Origin: Zygnema cylindricum
Taxonomy: Eukaryota > Streptophyta > Zygnematophyceae > Zygnematales > Zygnemataceae
DNA: 36,771 nt
Reading direction: 5' to 3'
Assembly (NCBI GenBank): GCA_037447655.1
Contig: JBBHKE010000956.1
Coordinates: 235,769 to 272,539, forward strand
Every line of letters begins with the position of its first letter. The first letter of the stretch is position 1. The translations under genes and the position numbers were made by a program. Of the stretch, positions 1 to 11,560 are shown in pieces. The notes beneath the pieces are model-generated. The model was not told the origin of the DNA. It did no database searches and saw only the letters and a program-made list of their open reading frames with translations.

Positions 1-1250
1 GTTCTAAAAGTATAGTACCGAAACGAAAAAATTATAGTACATTGTAAAATTTGAGAATGAATCTTTTCGAAAGATAAACGCACAGATCAACAAAGCATCT
101 TGAACACATCTGTCACTCTGCCCCCATTTACAACCACCATATTTTTAAAATTTTGCAACACTTATTTGAGGAAATACTAGTCTTTTATAAAATAGTAAAA
201 AACTAAAATTATATATTTATTCATTTTGATGAATTATCGGGAAACTGTAGGAGGAGAGGAGGATGGGACACAAATTTTTGATGAGGAGGTAGAAGAGACT
301 GAAAATGTCAAAGAATTAGAGAACTTATAAAAAAATGGAAAACGGCCAAGGGGATCGGGAAAATTACTTGGAGATTGGTGGGAAAGTTCGTCCAAAAAAA
401 ATTAATGAAAAGGAATTTTTTAATTTTTGGGTACATTTTTAAAATGTAAGGCTGAAATATTGCGGATTTTTGAAGATTGAGATTTTAATAGGTAGGAATT
501 GCAGAATTTTTAGATTTTGAATATGGTGGTTTGGAAATCGAAAACATTGATAATTTAAAAATTGAATTATTAGAATTTGTACATTGCAGATTTTTTGAGG
601 TTGAGAATTGGTTAGTTAAGAATCTTAGAATTTTCATAATGTGAAATCAGTGATTTGGCAAGATACGAAGCATTGAGAGTGTGAGAATTGAATCTTGAAG
701 GTGTTGCCTTTTGACATTGAAGATTTTGGAGATAAAGAATTGGAAAGCTAGGAGTTTTACAATTTTTATAATGTGATATTGGTGATTTGGCAAGATGTGA
801 AAAAATTGAGGATTTGGGAATTCAATTTTTAACATTATGACATTTAGTTGATTATGTATGATGGTGAATTGAAGCATCAGAGACTTGTATGTTAATGCTT
901 CTAAGCTGGAATACAAATAAGACCAAGAAATATCAAATATGTCATAAAAAACGCCATGCACCGCCATGTAACGCCATGTAATGTATACGAAATTTGCGAC
1001 AATAGCACATAATCGCCCAAAATTCAACTTCTGCATTTATTTTGCCCGGCCTTATTTCAGATCGTTTGTAAAATGGATTGAAATGGCATTAAAGTAGAAA
1101 GGTACAGTCAAAAGGACATTCAAGAAGGGTATGGGAGTGTGGAACCTAAGTAAAACCCTATTAATTTATAAATAATCAAAGAAAAAACTTGATTTTTTAC
1201 CGAAATCGAGAGAAAACGGGTCCGTTGCACGTCCGGGGAATAACACGTAC
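1..1250. other. AT-rich sequence without recognisable gene
   Basis: Very AT-rich sequence rich in GA/AT words such as repeats of 'gaattttaga' and 'ttgaagattg'. Reading frames on both strands are short and of low-complexity composition (the longest is about 129 codons at 647-1036, minus strand, rich in I, L, F and N). I see no protein motif, RNA gene or terminal repeat. It may be an old decayed repeat. Confidence 0.6.
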
Positions 1251-1305
1251 CGTTGATTGTATTGGCCGTCCATTTTTCTGTACGGTCCGTCCTGCTATCG
1301 CCAAT

Positions 1306-1329
1306 AATAACCGATAAATATCGGTTATT
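1306..1329. repeat. 24-bp palindrome (11-bp arms, AA spacer)
   Basis: AATAACCGATA is followed by AA and then its exact reverse complement TATCGGTTATT. It lies in a 200-bp stretch (1250-1450) that repeats the words ATCG, CCGATAA and TATCGGTTATCGG several times on both strands. It could be a hairpin, a dimeric protein-binding site or the relic of a short tandem repeat. Nothing nearby decides between these. Confidence 0.7.
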
Positions 1330-1450
1330 TATCGACGATAACACCGATAACGATATATCGTACCAGTATATCGATTATTGGGTACCCGAAAAAATGTCCA
1401 TATCGGTTATCGGCAAATCCGTACCAATACACAACACTAATTTCTGGTGA

Positions 1451-4400
1451 TATGAGCTATCGGGACCCTAAACGTTAAGCGTCCAACCGAGAAAGCTACG
1501 AAAAACGAGAAGAAAACACATTTAAATACATTTCTTTAAAAAACTCCCTTAAAGGGTGTCCCCAAGTACTAAAGTATCGGCGTTCTTTCTGTCGTTTTCA
1601 CCCAAAGTTCAATCCCGAACGCGAAAAACTTTAACCGTACGAGAAAATCACTTTTACCACAGTATAGCGAACGTCAATTCAATTATTCGAATTTACTTTA
1701 TGTTTGTCGTCATGTGAACGCATTTTGGCGTTTTCAATCTTTTTTATCCCCGTGCAAGAGAAACCAACCCATCAAAAAATTTAATCACAAACCGCCTCGC
1801 GAGGGGATTTCAGTCAAAGTATCGCGCAAACATCGAATGACAAACGATACATGCACGCGCCACACGAGTGGGAAAATGTTAGTAGAAGGGAGAGCACTGA
1901 CTATTTTTCTCAGTGCCCGTCACGCGCATGTACGTAAAAAAAATTGCAAGGGTCACGGACCTCCAATTTCATTCACGGGTCATTTTACGTAATTTTAAGT
2001 TGTCGTCGCCTCTCCCCTCTCCTCTCTCCCTATCGCCATTATTTCACACTTTTTAGAATGAGACGTGACAATATTGGTTTAAAATAAACGATCTTTCAAA
2101 AGTAATCATTTTGACAGATTTTATGTATATTTTTATGGCAAGTCGAGTGAGAAAAGTTGAAAAAACGAAATCGAGAAACCACGATGGAAAGTTTTTCAAT
2201 GAGTGATGTCGACGTTGTCACAAGTGAGGACGATGTAATATTGTCACAAAACCCTAAACATCTATACTGTCCCAAAAAACTATACGTCAACAAACGTCAT
2301 TGTTTTTGTAAGTGTGACCAATCGTCGGAAGTTTCGTAGTCGTCCTCGATCGTCACAAGTTATGCCCACGTCTACAATCGTCACATTTAAGAGTTCCGAT
2401 TTTATTTTCGCACATTGTACGCCCTTCAAAGTAGTATGGTGAACCTTCACTAATGTTCAGAATATGTCTTCAACATATCGATTACACGGGGACACCCTTT
2501 TACATATTGGAGCTCAAAACGTTGGCTTAACGTGAACGACTAGGCATGTCTGTTGTAATCCATACAATACACAAAATATACTATAGAACTGTGTTGTACT
2601 GTAGTTTCGTAAATATCGTACTTTAGTAGAGTTTAATAGATACCCACACTTTAGAACTACGGAATACGCGATGTCACCTTGTGAGCTATTTAACACACGT
2701 CAACCATCTAGGTTCCAAAGTACTTCACTTTACACATGTAAAGCATCGCCACATACATTTTTTTGCACCTTCACCTTTTAGGGGATTGTTATGCAGCCAC
2801 GCATGCACCCCGTAGCAAAAAGTCTTACGAAAATGTACACTTTCCGGACATACAATGTGTTTCAGTAGATGTTCATTGTCCAACAAGCCGCGTCAAAATT
2901 CTATGAGGTCGCTAACACCAGAACGCATGGAAAATCAGCGCTCGGAAGAAAGTGCAAATCTTAGGTGTTTTTTGGCTAAGTGGCGTCGTGCTGGTACCAA
3001 CTTCATAGCGTGGACGACCCCTTAAAAGTCGAACCAAATGATGTCTTTGGTGAGGAGGATTGTTGTTAATGTCCCAAAACATTAATTACAATACTACGAC
3101 CATTAAGACGACATGCAACAGACAATTCAAAATACGTAAAATTAGCAGCCTGTTAAAACCAGGTGAACAAAAGTGTGCACTGGAAATACAATTATTAATG
3201 AATAATAAAGGACGTACTCGCTTGAAAAAGCATGTGTGCCCATGTAGCCAAAACTTTAAAGTGGTACTTTGTTATCTAGTGAAGAATCGCCGTACTACTT
3301 TGCAGAACGTTCCAATGTGCGAAAAAAAAATAGATTTTAGTTCCAAAAACGTGAAGTTAAGACCATCGAAGTACGAAACATGATTGTCACTAAAGAGAAT
3401 TAATGACTAACAAATGTAAAAGACCTAATCCATCAAGGACAAAACACACAACAAAAGTGGTTTAAAGCCTGGGTAAAAAAAGAAATATAGCTAGTAGAAG
3501 TAAAACAAAACCGTTGAATCATTACAAACTATGATAGGCCTCAAGCTTGAGACTATGCCAAACTACAGATCATAACTACGAAAATTGTCTATATGCAAGG
3601 GTTGGCGTAGGGGTGAGTCTCGCAGTCCACGCCAAATTTGTCGTCGGATACACGAAGTAGTAGGAAGCCACGGTAAAAGCTTTTGAAAGCCCGCCGGTAG
3701 TGATTTACACTTACTGTAGTCTTGTACCGAAGTTTTTTGGACACAGCCATAGCCTCCACAGACCTTGGACCACCACGGTGACAAATTTGGTGAAAATTCC
3801 CAAAATGAAATCAATGCTTTAAACTGTGACGGTAGTAGACGTGGCGTGTAACTTCTGACGGTTGTAAACGACTACAAAAATTTTGACAATGATGATGTCA
3901 GACGGTTATAAGCATCTACAAAACACGCTAGTTGGTAACGTTTAGACAACTTGCCACGGTTTTAGATCACTACAATAGTGTCATATTTTTGTCGACTTTT
4001 TGTGACCTCGTAAGGTTGTCCCTAGCATTGTGGAAATTTACGTACAAGTTTAAAACAAACAATAAAACCTTTGTGAACTCCAGTCGTGCTAAAGTTTCCC
4101 ATTTGCGTGGCGAATGCGGAAAATAATTTCCGTTCCTTATTCAATTGCTACTTCAACTCAAATCACCTCGCGAGGTGAAAAGAGAAAAACGCCAAAATGA
4201 GTACTAAGAATGCTAAAACGAAGTACATTCAAATTATGAAGATGTTGTTCATTCTATCGCAGTAATAGCAATTTTTTGTACGGTAAAATATTTTCTCGTT
4301 GGATAACAAATTTTGGATGAAAACGATAGAAAAAATATAACACTTTGACATAAGGGCAAACCACCTCTACACGAAATACTTTAGTCTCAAAAATAATTTA

Positions 4401-6590
4401 TTTCCCAAAACTCTAAGGTTAGACCGGCTAGGCCCAAAGCATGGTTGAAATGTTTAATTGTTGACAACATTTTTTAGGGTAAGAGATAGAAATCATAACG
4501 TACTTCAATCATAACAAAAGAAAGCTAAACTAAAGACCTGCAACTAAAAGCTATAATATCACAAAACACTAGCCTTTAACTTAAAAACAAAAGCAAAAAG
4601 TGGGCATTCGTCCTATAACCTAAGACTCTGCCATAATGAAAGTGACATATACTAATCTCATATGTATGCATGGGGTGGCTCAAAGATGATTATTTAAGTC
4701 CACGACCATCATTCGCCACCTTATATTCTTAAACAAGGGTCGAAAGTAGGGCACGTAGAACGGCGGCATGGTTATGTTGGTGCTTTAAAATCGACGTTTG
4801 AGGTGGGGAAATGTTTTAAATTCCTATAATATCAAAACTTTGGCAATCACAGTCATGTAAGTAGATGAACAAATAAAATTCTAAGGTCTATATGGTCTCC
4901 AAACTTAATGGAATGAGGATTTGAACGACTCTCTATGCGCGTTGTCTCGTTCCAATTGTCACTCGACCCCAAGCCACATTGTCCAAGGGTAATGTTACGC
5001 GTGAACAAAAATTCAATCTCATAGGCTCCGTGACAAATGCACCAAAGATCGTTATTTTGTTAAGTGTGACCACAAAAGGTACACCAATGTGCTGACCTCG
5101 AACGACATCATGCATTTTTTTATACCACCTATCGTACGAGCAATAACACGCATGGAAACACTCATCGTCTTTTGGGTAACATTAACTAGGGTAAGGTTTG
5201 CTTAGGTTTGGGAAAAAATTGTTGAGACAAAAACAATAGAAGGCGAAAAGATGGTCGGTAAATAATTAAAGCTTCGATTCTCATTTGAGGACTAGAGGCA
5301 AGTCCACTTCTTTAGTCAAAAAGATTGGTTGAATAAGGTTATGTGAATCAACAACAATTTTTTATATACAAAGTGGTATTTGGCTTTTGACCATCTTTTA
5401 GTTCTAAGGGAAAAAACTAAAATAACATTGGTCCTCGCTCGATAAAAGCTATTGGCAAAAAATTAACAATAGTTAAAACGTTAACAAACCCTCTTAAATT
5501 TTAGAGAAACAAATGTCGTAAACAGTAAAACGTGGAAGGATGTCGGCTATGTAAGTTGTTGGTATTGTTGTTCTATGACTCAAACTAAGCCCTTTAGCCG
5601 AGATTTTTTGAATAACTTGTCAACAACTGATTAACCATTTTTTATGATGTAAAATACGTGTCACGTAGACTTTGAGTTTTGTGATAAAAAAAGCAAGAAA
5701 ACAAATTTGTTTGTGATGTAAATAATTTAGAGAGGTCTTTATAGTGGGCAAGGAGGTTTAAAAAATTATCTTTAACAAACAAGTTCACGAAATCAAGGGC
5801 ATCCATATGAGTTATTAGGGCCCCCGTGTCATTTTCCATGTAATACGTACAAAATCTCAAAAAATATATCAAGATTTCTTAGTAGGCTTTTCACCAAAAT
5901 AATTGTTTACTAGATTAAACGCAACTCATTGTCTTTAAGAGTTGTTGGACAAATGATTAAAGGCAAACAAAACCAGGTTTGGTGAACTAGCGATACATGT
6001 GTCGTCGATAAAATCTAATGACAACTAACTTGTAACAACATCAACTAAGCATGGCAAAAATTACACCCGAGGTAAAAATAATCATAAACCTCTTAACGAG
6101 TTAATTGTAACGAATATCAATTAACGATTCCAAAGTGGCTCCCTCCCTTATCGGTCCTTACACTAAACAAACGAGATAGCTAACAAAGAAGGTAAGAAAA
6201 TAACAAATTAGTAGGAAAAAAACACATTTGAGCTCACAAAATAACAATTTAGAATGAACAATGTTAAAAAAAAATGGCAATGCAAACTTGGAGAATGACA
6301 TAAACTTCGTGCATGGTAAAAATGGTCGGTGAACTTTTAAAAAATGTTTAACAACCTCATTGCTTTTAACACATAGTGTAGGGCAAATCGTCGTAAAATA
6401 CCCCTTAGAGTTGTAAATGTATCAACCAAGCTACACTAGGATACAGTACCCTCCCCAACATAAATAAGGTAAAGTTTTTAGGTGTGTTTTGACATAATAA
6501 AAAAACCTACTAGTGCAAAAAATGGTATCGTTATTTGCAATTATTGATAAGTAAACCTCAATTTTATTTTTTTTAATTATCGTTTGGCCT
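1451..6590. other. Long stretch without supportable gene
   Basis: About 5 kb in which every frame is short (at most about 107 codons, at 3060-3383 plus strand) and none shows a domain, signal peptide, zinc finger or transposon motif. CpG-containing words (CGTACG, ACGGT, CGTC) are common, so CpG depletion is not obvious. Around 3857-3917 two copies of a word like 'GACGGTT(G)TAA..C(G/A)(A)CTACAAAA' lie about 52 bp apart. I found no LTR ends, tRNA boxes or retrotransposon protein remains. Confidence 0.55.
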
Positions 6591-6592
6591 TT

Positions 6593-6597
<5 letters not shown>

Positions 6598-6669
<72 letters not shown>
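6598..6669. repeat. (GA)n microsatellite
   Basis: Roughly 35 uninterrupted AG dinucleotides. The array abuts the 3' part of a SINE-like copy on the minus strand (CCATGGCTGCC follows at about 6677). The two better-preserved copies of that repeat (7163-7402 and 26345-26580) also carry a short GAGAGAG run at the same place, so this array probably expanded from the GA tract inside the repeat. The reading frame through it encodes only Leu-Ser repeats and is not a gene. Confidence 0.95.
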
Positions 6670-6671
<2 letters not shown>

Positions 6672-6840
6672 CAAGCCATGGCTGCCACTTTGGTGGCTAA
6701 GGATACAAATTGAGGTAGGGGAGAGATAAAAAGTTTTCTCTAACAAAAATGAGTGCACCAGCCGGGAGTTGATCCCTAACGCTACAGGTCCATAATAGCC
6801 TTGGATCCTATTCGTTTGTTGTAGAATATGTTGATACCTG
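6670..6840 (-). repeat. tRNA-derived SINE-like copy, diverged (copy 1)
   Basis: On the minus strand there is a B-box-like GGATCAACTCC inside a tRNA-like stretch (about 6763-6815). It is followed downstream by the same GCAGCCATGGCT core and GA tract as the copy at 7163-7402. The A-box side is not clear, so this is a diverged member. Assignment rests on the order of these landmarks. Confidence 0.5.
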
Positions 6841-7160
6841 CATGTAGTGTTATGCGGTAATAAAGAGATTAAGTGGAAAAATACTATCTAACTGATTTAA
6901 TAAACGACCAGACATGGAACCACACCGAGATTCCGGACGCACGGAATATTTTATGCGCCGTATAATTAGATGACTAAAAACGAAAGGGGAAACGACACAG
7001 GTGGCGACAAGGGTCACAGTATCTCTATTTGAACAAAAAATTGAAGAAACTGATACTACCATCTGGACATAAAAAAACAAACTAGCCAAACATCTCATCA
7101 TTGTTGAAATAAGTAGTTTTTAATATATTTTCTAGGTCTAAATTTATTAGAAAAGAAAAT
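6841..7160. other. No recognisable feature
   Basis: Spacer between two SINE-like copies. Both strands have short frames only (83 codons at most), with no conserved motif. Confidence 0.5.
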
Positions 7161-7162
7161 GT

Positions 7163-7402
7163 AGGCAGCTTGCCTCTATCTCTTCTCTCTCTCTCGCCCC
7201 CATACTTGTTGTAGTCACTGAAGGAGAGAGAGAGAGAGCTATGGAGCCATGGCTGCCTCAACTCCATAGGAAGGACTAAAGAGTGGCTTAAGCCACTCTC
7301 AACAAAAGGTTGAGTCCGGCAGGACTCGAACCCCCGACCGGCAGAGCGCGGCGTAGCCGTTAGCTCTAACCAGTCTGTCGTAGAAGTCCGTTGGGAGATA
7401 TA
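7163..7402 (-). repeat. tRNA-derived SINE, best-preserved copy (copy 2)
   Basis: Read on the minus strand from about 7402, the element starts with CCATATAT. It then has a tRNA-like head with TGGTTAGAGC (D-arm/A-box-like, about 7364-7373) and a near-perfect RNA polymerase III B box GGTTCGAGTCC (about 7324-7334) followed by TGCCGG. The body carries the core GGCAGCCATGGCTCC, a CT/GA tract and ACAACAAGTATGGGGGCG. Landmarks recur in order at 26345-26580 and partly at 6670-6840 and 8805-8905. The tRNA part lacks a proper acceptor stem and anticodon arm, so this is a mobile repeat and not a working tRNA gene. The parent tRNA is uncertain. Confidence 0.75.
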
Positions 7403-7520
7403 TGGTTTCATTACTATTTAAACTATTGTAATGTACTAGATTCATTTAACTGAAACCCTTAACGCCACACATAGATACAGTTCTACAAAATACGAAGTAC
7501 TGTACTTGTTTGAAATGGAT

Positions 7521-7530
7521 NNNNNNNNNN
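7521..7530. other. Assembly gap (10 N)
   Basis: Ten unknown bases. Sequence on either side may not be truly adjacent or the gap length may be nominal. Reading frames that cross it are artefacts. Confidence 1.
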
Positions 7531-8047
7531 ACAGAAGGGTGCACCGCGGTCCAGTACGGTGCAGTGAGCATTTAGTGACGTGGCATGACCTGGCGCCACG
7601 TGGGAAGACATCATTCGGTCGCGGGAATTCCGAGGAACGTACGGACGAGTGGAAAGTGGACACGCGTCCACTTAATGGCCGTGTCGTACAGAGGTCGTAC
7701 AGAAAGTACATCGGCAGTAGTACTTTCTTGTACTATACAGTTTTGTGATTGGTTCGTACAGGCAGTAGATAGGAGCTGAGAGAGGGAAGTAGGAAAAACT
7801 AGGACTTAGGAAAATTTAGGTAGATAGTCCTCTCTCTCAGAGTTTGTATAAATTGGCATCTTTGCCACCCTATAACTTATCGGCTGGTTGGCCGTTTTCA
7901 GTGATTCTTTTTGCTACGGACTCAGGGGAGTCCAGGCAGTACAGGGGTGCAGTCAAATTGTCATTTTGCCTTCTTGGGCAGAAGTGGTCGTGGCTTAAAG
8001 TGGGTTAGTTAACCACTATCTAGAGGCTTCCTGTATTTTGTAGTCCA
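7531..8047 (+). promoter_or_regulatory. GTAC-rich stretch with TATA-like box
   Basis: Right of the gap the sequence is rich in GTAC and contains a CACGTG G-box (about 7597-7602). A TATA-like TATAAAT lies at 7847-7853, about 195 bp before the ATG at 8048. This would suit a promoter or the U3 part of an LTR, but no TGTTG/CAACA ends or primer-binding site were found around it, so its origin is undecided. Confidence 0.3.
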
Positions 8048-8476
8048 ATGGAGGACACAGAATTGCAGATAGCAAAAAGAATCTTTGAATTTGCTTCCCT
8101 GAACAGTAAGTTATGGAGGGTCAAAATTGACCTTTTGTACAGAGGCCCTCTTGGAGAGAGGATCCTATCTTCCAAATTTTCTAAGTCATATCTCTCTCTT
8201 AAACACTATCTACTGAAGTACAGCACCAATCAAAATACTATACCGTACAGAAAGGTACAGGTGCCAGTGTACATTTTGTACAGCCATTGTACGACATGGC
8301 CAACTAATCGACACATGTCATATCTAGATTCGTTCCTAAAATCTCCGAAGATGCCATTATCCAATGTTGTCGTACCATGTGTCGATCGATGTGGCGGTGA
8401 CCAAAACCGCCAAAGTCCTATTCCGCGATCTTGGCGTCCTTTTTGGCCGTCTGATCAAACCGGTTTTTCATTGTAG
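8048..8476 (+). CDS. Unrecognised 142-codon ORF (possible gag or first exon)
   Basis: The ATG lies in a tccATGgag context downstream of a TATA-like box (7847). The first ~60 residues look protein-like: mixed charge, regular Leu/Ile spacing, no low complexity (it begins MEDTELQIAKRIFEF). The second half becomes rich in Tyr, His and Pro over GTAC-rich DNA and is less convincing. No domain is recognised. It could be the N-terminal part of a gag or a broken host gene, or it could be chance. No partner ORF follows before the copia relic at 9024. Confidence 0.25.
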   Translation: MEDTELQIAKRIFEFASLNSKLWRVKIDLLYRGPLGERILSSKFSKSYLSLKHYLLKYSTNQNTIPYRKVQVPVYILYSHCTTWPTNRHMSYLDSFLKSPKMPLSNVVVPCVDRCGGDQNRQSPIPRSWRPFWPSDQTGFSL

Positions 8477-8640
8477 CCGTCATAAATTTTTGCGCGATAT
8501 TTGTTTTGTTGTCGAAACAAAATGCGCGATATCCATTGCGTATTTGTACTGTACTCCGTACTTTTACAAAATTGTATCCATGCGCGACGTCTATAGTTAC
8601 AGTTATATGAATTTGTTCACGCGTAACAGCTAAAATATTT

Positions 8641-9023
8641 GTTAAACCTTATATGTCTTAGCACCGATCCTATACTATATGATAAAGCTACAGGCTACTT
8701 AGAATTGACGGACGTCAAATACCAAGAACAAATCCTTGGTCCGTCAGGTATGTTTTGGTAAATCTACCAAAATCTACCACCTATCTCACTATCTCTATAA
8801 ATAGCATAGGCAGCCATGGCTCTAGCTTCCTCTTCAACTTGCAGTGATCGCGGCAAGTGTGGGAGTTGAAAAGAGGAGTTAGAAGCAGACTCCCTATGCT
8901 TCTTTTTTGGCTTTCATTTAAGACCTAGAAAACACTTAACAAATAACCATTAATTTCTACACACAAAACGACCAAGTCCAAAATTTCTTTCTCACACACG
9001 AGATATAGAGAGGACTAAAGGTT
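8641..9023 (+). other. Non-coding stretch with hairpin, TATA-like box and partial SINE
   Basis: Holds an imperfect hairpin at 8707-8745 (GACGGA pairs with TCCGTC; CCAAG with CTTGG inside). A good TATA-like CTATAAATAG follows at about 8795. At 8805-8905 on the plus strand is a partial copy of the SINE-like body (GGCAGCCATGGCTC, then CAGTGATCGCGGCAAGTGTGGG). The copia RT relic begins abruptly at about 9024 without LTR or IN. Confidence 0.45.
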
Positions 9024-9979
9024 TCCAAAACAACAAGATTGACTATGAGGAGACTTTTGCTCCAGTTGTTCAATTCCCATTAGTAAGGATTCTCCTCACT
9101 CTAGTGGCAGCGCAAGACATGGAAATACGCCAAATGGATATTAAGACAACCTTTCTCAATGGTGAGTTACGAAATTAATTTTCATCCAGCAAACAGATGG
9201 GTTCATGGAGGAAGGAGAAGAGAGCACGACCTCCAAGCTCACAAAGTCCTTATATCGGCAAAGCACGCTCCCCGACTGTGGAATTAGAAACTAGATGAGT
9301 TTCTCACAGGTCTGGGATATATCCGTATCATCTCTTAGCATTCTATCTATATGTTTGAAGATGAGAAGAGTGTGATTTTTCTTGCAATTTATCTAGATGA
9401 TCTCTTGATGTTAAGTAAGCCTTTGGAAAAGATCAATAAGTAAAAGAAAGATCTTAGAAGCAGTTTTGACATGAACTATTTACAGGAAGCAAGATTTTTT
9501 TTGAGAATTCAAATGGAGAGAGATAGGGGGAAAATGATCGATAGACTTACTCAGAAAGAAGCAATAAGTAATATGCTTGAGAAAATCCAGATGGAAAAGG
9601 CAAACAGTTGTACCACTCTCATTGGACTTGAAGAAAGTAAGTGATGGAAGTATAGGAGGAGTGATAACCTTAGATGATCAAATTTGTCCAAAAGAGAGAG
9701 AGTATCTGCAGTTTATCCCCTACACGCAAGTTGTAGGAAGTCAAATATATTTTATGAACTATACAAGGGCTGACATAGCCGCAATAGTTGGAGTACTCAA
9801 TAAGAGTCTTAATGATTCTCCGAAGAGAGACTGGGAGGCAGCCAAGAGAGTCATGAGATATGTGGTGGGAAGCACAGAGTTATGGTTGCATTTTGAGGAG
9901 GGCGCACACTGTTATCACTACTTAGAGTGATGCTAGTTATGGGGATTCACCTACGAGAAGATGCAAAATTGGGTATGTT
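9024..9979 (+). pseudogene. Copia element A: reverse transcriptase/RNase H relic
   Basis: Ty1/copia RT broken by frameshifts and stops. In order one can read the FEETFAPVV-type segment (here YEETFAPVVQFP), QMDIKTTFLNGEL, the catalytic YLDDLLML (about 9391-9414; YVDD class with V to L), ERDRGKM, then the connection domain SQIYFMNYTRADIAA and WEAAKRVMRYV. It ends in an RNase H start SDASYGDSPTRRCK. The open stretch 9577-9930 is the connection domain. RNase H is cut at 9979/9980 by the end of a minus-strand LTR. No gag, protease or integrase belongs to it here. It is dead. Confidence 0.85.
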
Positions 9980-11107
9980 TGTTCTTCTACAACCACCATT
10001 GTAGGAGGAGGACGAGTAGTAGTAGTGGAAGTAGACATGGAAAACAACAGAAACTATAAACCACCTACTCAACAGCTAACTTTGAGCTCACACAAAATAT
10101 GACTCAAAGCCAATATACCTCAAATTTCTGAAAGTGATACAAAGCATAGTAAGCTAACAATTCATAAAATTGCCGCCCAAGTAATTTGGTAAACCATAAG
10201 ATATAACTCCTAGAAGTTTCCGAAAAACTACCCTTAAAATGTCATAATCCCAAAATTGGATAATAAAAAATTTCTTAAGTCCTAAACTATATACTCACAG
10301 TGTGTATCTACTGGTAACACTAATTCGGGTGGTCGTACTACAGTACTATCCAAACTTACGACAAACTATACAACCTGTATGTCATAGTACCACGAGTACC
10401 CTCAAAACCCTCAATAATACCTGCCATTAAATGAACAGTGTAATCACTAAATTCTAATTCACTTAACGTCAACAATGTGTTTTCCAAATATTTACAAATA
10501 GCGAGTGTACAATTTATATTACTGACGCTTAGTTAGCATTAATCATACAAGTCCAGATAAATGTTGGTCAGAGGTACGGACACCTTGAGTGCATACGACG
10601 CACTTAGTCATTGTGATCCCCACTTTAATCGCGTCCATCGAATAGGTGCGTATCGACGACTTACTTTCTATCTCTCACAATTCTTCTCTCGTATGTTTGC
10701 TTAGTACTCATCCGTCCAATTCACTTGTGTGCGTACAACATGCTTCGTCATTTGTGGTCCCACGTGAATGGCGTTCGTTGACACGTTTCGACGTCAATGA
10801 TCATAATCAGTATCGTACCATTCATATCCAAAATATCTGGCCAACATTCTGTTCGTCTAATCGAACGAATCCACTCGTCTACTACATGACGCGTGTAACC
10901 AAATGTCGGCGCTACTCCGTAAAACTTGCGTACACCTCTCTTGTCGACACGTGTCATTGTAGAGGAACCAATACACCCTATTGTACTTTTACTACAATAA
11001 CACTAATAAAGGTAAGTATTATTTAAAACGAATCAAAAAATATTCTTATTCCTTTTGGATTGCTCTCACGACTCTATCTACTGAATTAAAGATTGCAAAT
11101 TACAACA
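9980..11107 (-). repeat. Copia LTR (3' LTR of unit M1)
   Basis: On the minus strand the LTR starts with TGTTG at 11107, right after a short purine-rich tract. It ends near 9980 with the degenerated ...GTAGAAGAACA (expected ...GAACAACA). It aligns along its length with 21866-22963 and shares landmarks with the plus-strand LTRs of element C (AATACTTACCTTTATTAGT; TTTCC[G/C]AAAAACT; the terminal M-S-T-S-T-T coding segment). It is inserted into RNase H of element A. The left flank is ATGTT, but no matching right flank exists because the array is rearranged. Confidence 0.8.
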
Positions 11108-11560
11108 CTCCCCTAAATATTTAGACCCAGTTACTCACTTAGTCTAATAGATTCTCTGCAAAATTAGAACGTAGGAGCAAGAAGGGCTTTAGTTAACATA
11201 TCAGCCACCATCTCCTCGTCCGGTAAATAACACAATTTAATCACTTTTGTAAGCATTTTTTCTTTGACAAAGTGAAGTCTAACATCCATGTGTTTGCTTT
11301 TAAATTGATGACTTGGGTTAGAGGAAATGGCAATGGCTGCGTGGTTGTCACACAAGATAGACCGAGGACCTGTTTGGATATACCCAAGTTTTTGTAAAAT
11401 AGACTTAACCCATAAGAGCTCTTTGAAGGCAAAAGTTGGTGCCATGCATTCTCCTCCATTGTGGATTGAGCTGTAACCTTTTGTAGTTTGCTCTTCCAGC
11501 AGCATGTTCTATCTCAAATCTTAAAAACAAAATCGGTTGTAGATTTCTGGTTTGGCTGTC
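11108..11560 (-). pseudogene. M1 RNase H of Ty1/copia
   Basis: Continuous for about 113 codons (11505-11164). The conserved end of copia RNase H is visible: ECMAPTFAFKELLWVKSIL, GPRSILCDNHAAIAISSNP, SKHMDVRLHFVKEK and ADMLTKALLAP. The CDN and HxxVR-type active-site blocks are present. The start of the domain is disrupted by frameshifts near 11510-11560. It is almost identical to 22987-23387 (unit M2). Confidence 0.85.

Noticed and set aside
3060-3383. 107-codon ORF on the plus strand
   Set aside because: No domain, low codon quality, isolated in a non-coding stretch; cannot be supported as a gene.
6431-6688. ORF of Leu-Ser repeats, minus strand
   Set aside because: Pure translation of the (GA)n microsatellite.
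7316-7380. Functional tRNA gene on the minus strand
   Set aside because: The B box is good, but acceptor stem, anticodon arm and CCA-side pairing are not there, and the sequence recurs as a dispersed repeat.
7442-7779. Overlapping ORFs across or near the gap on both strands
   Set aside because: They run through or beside the ten N, or shadow one another; no motif.
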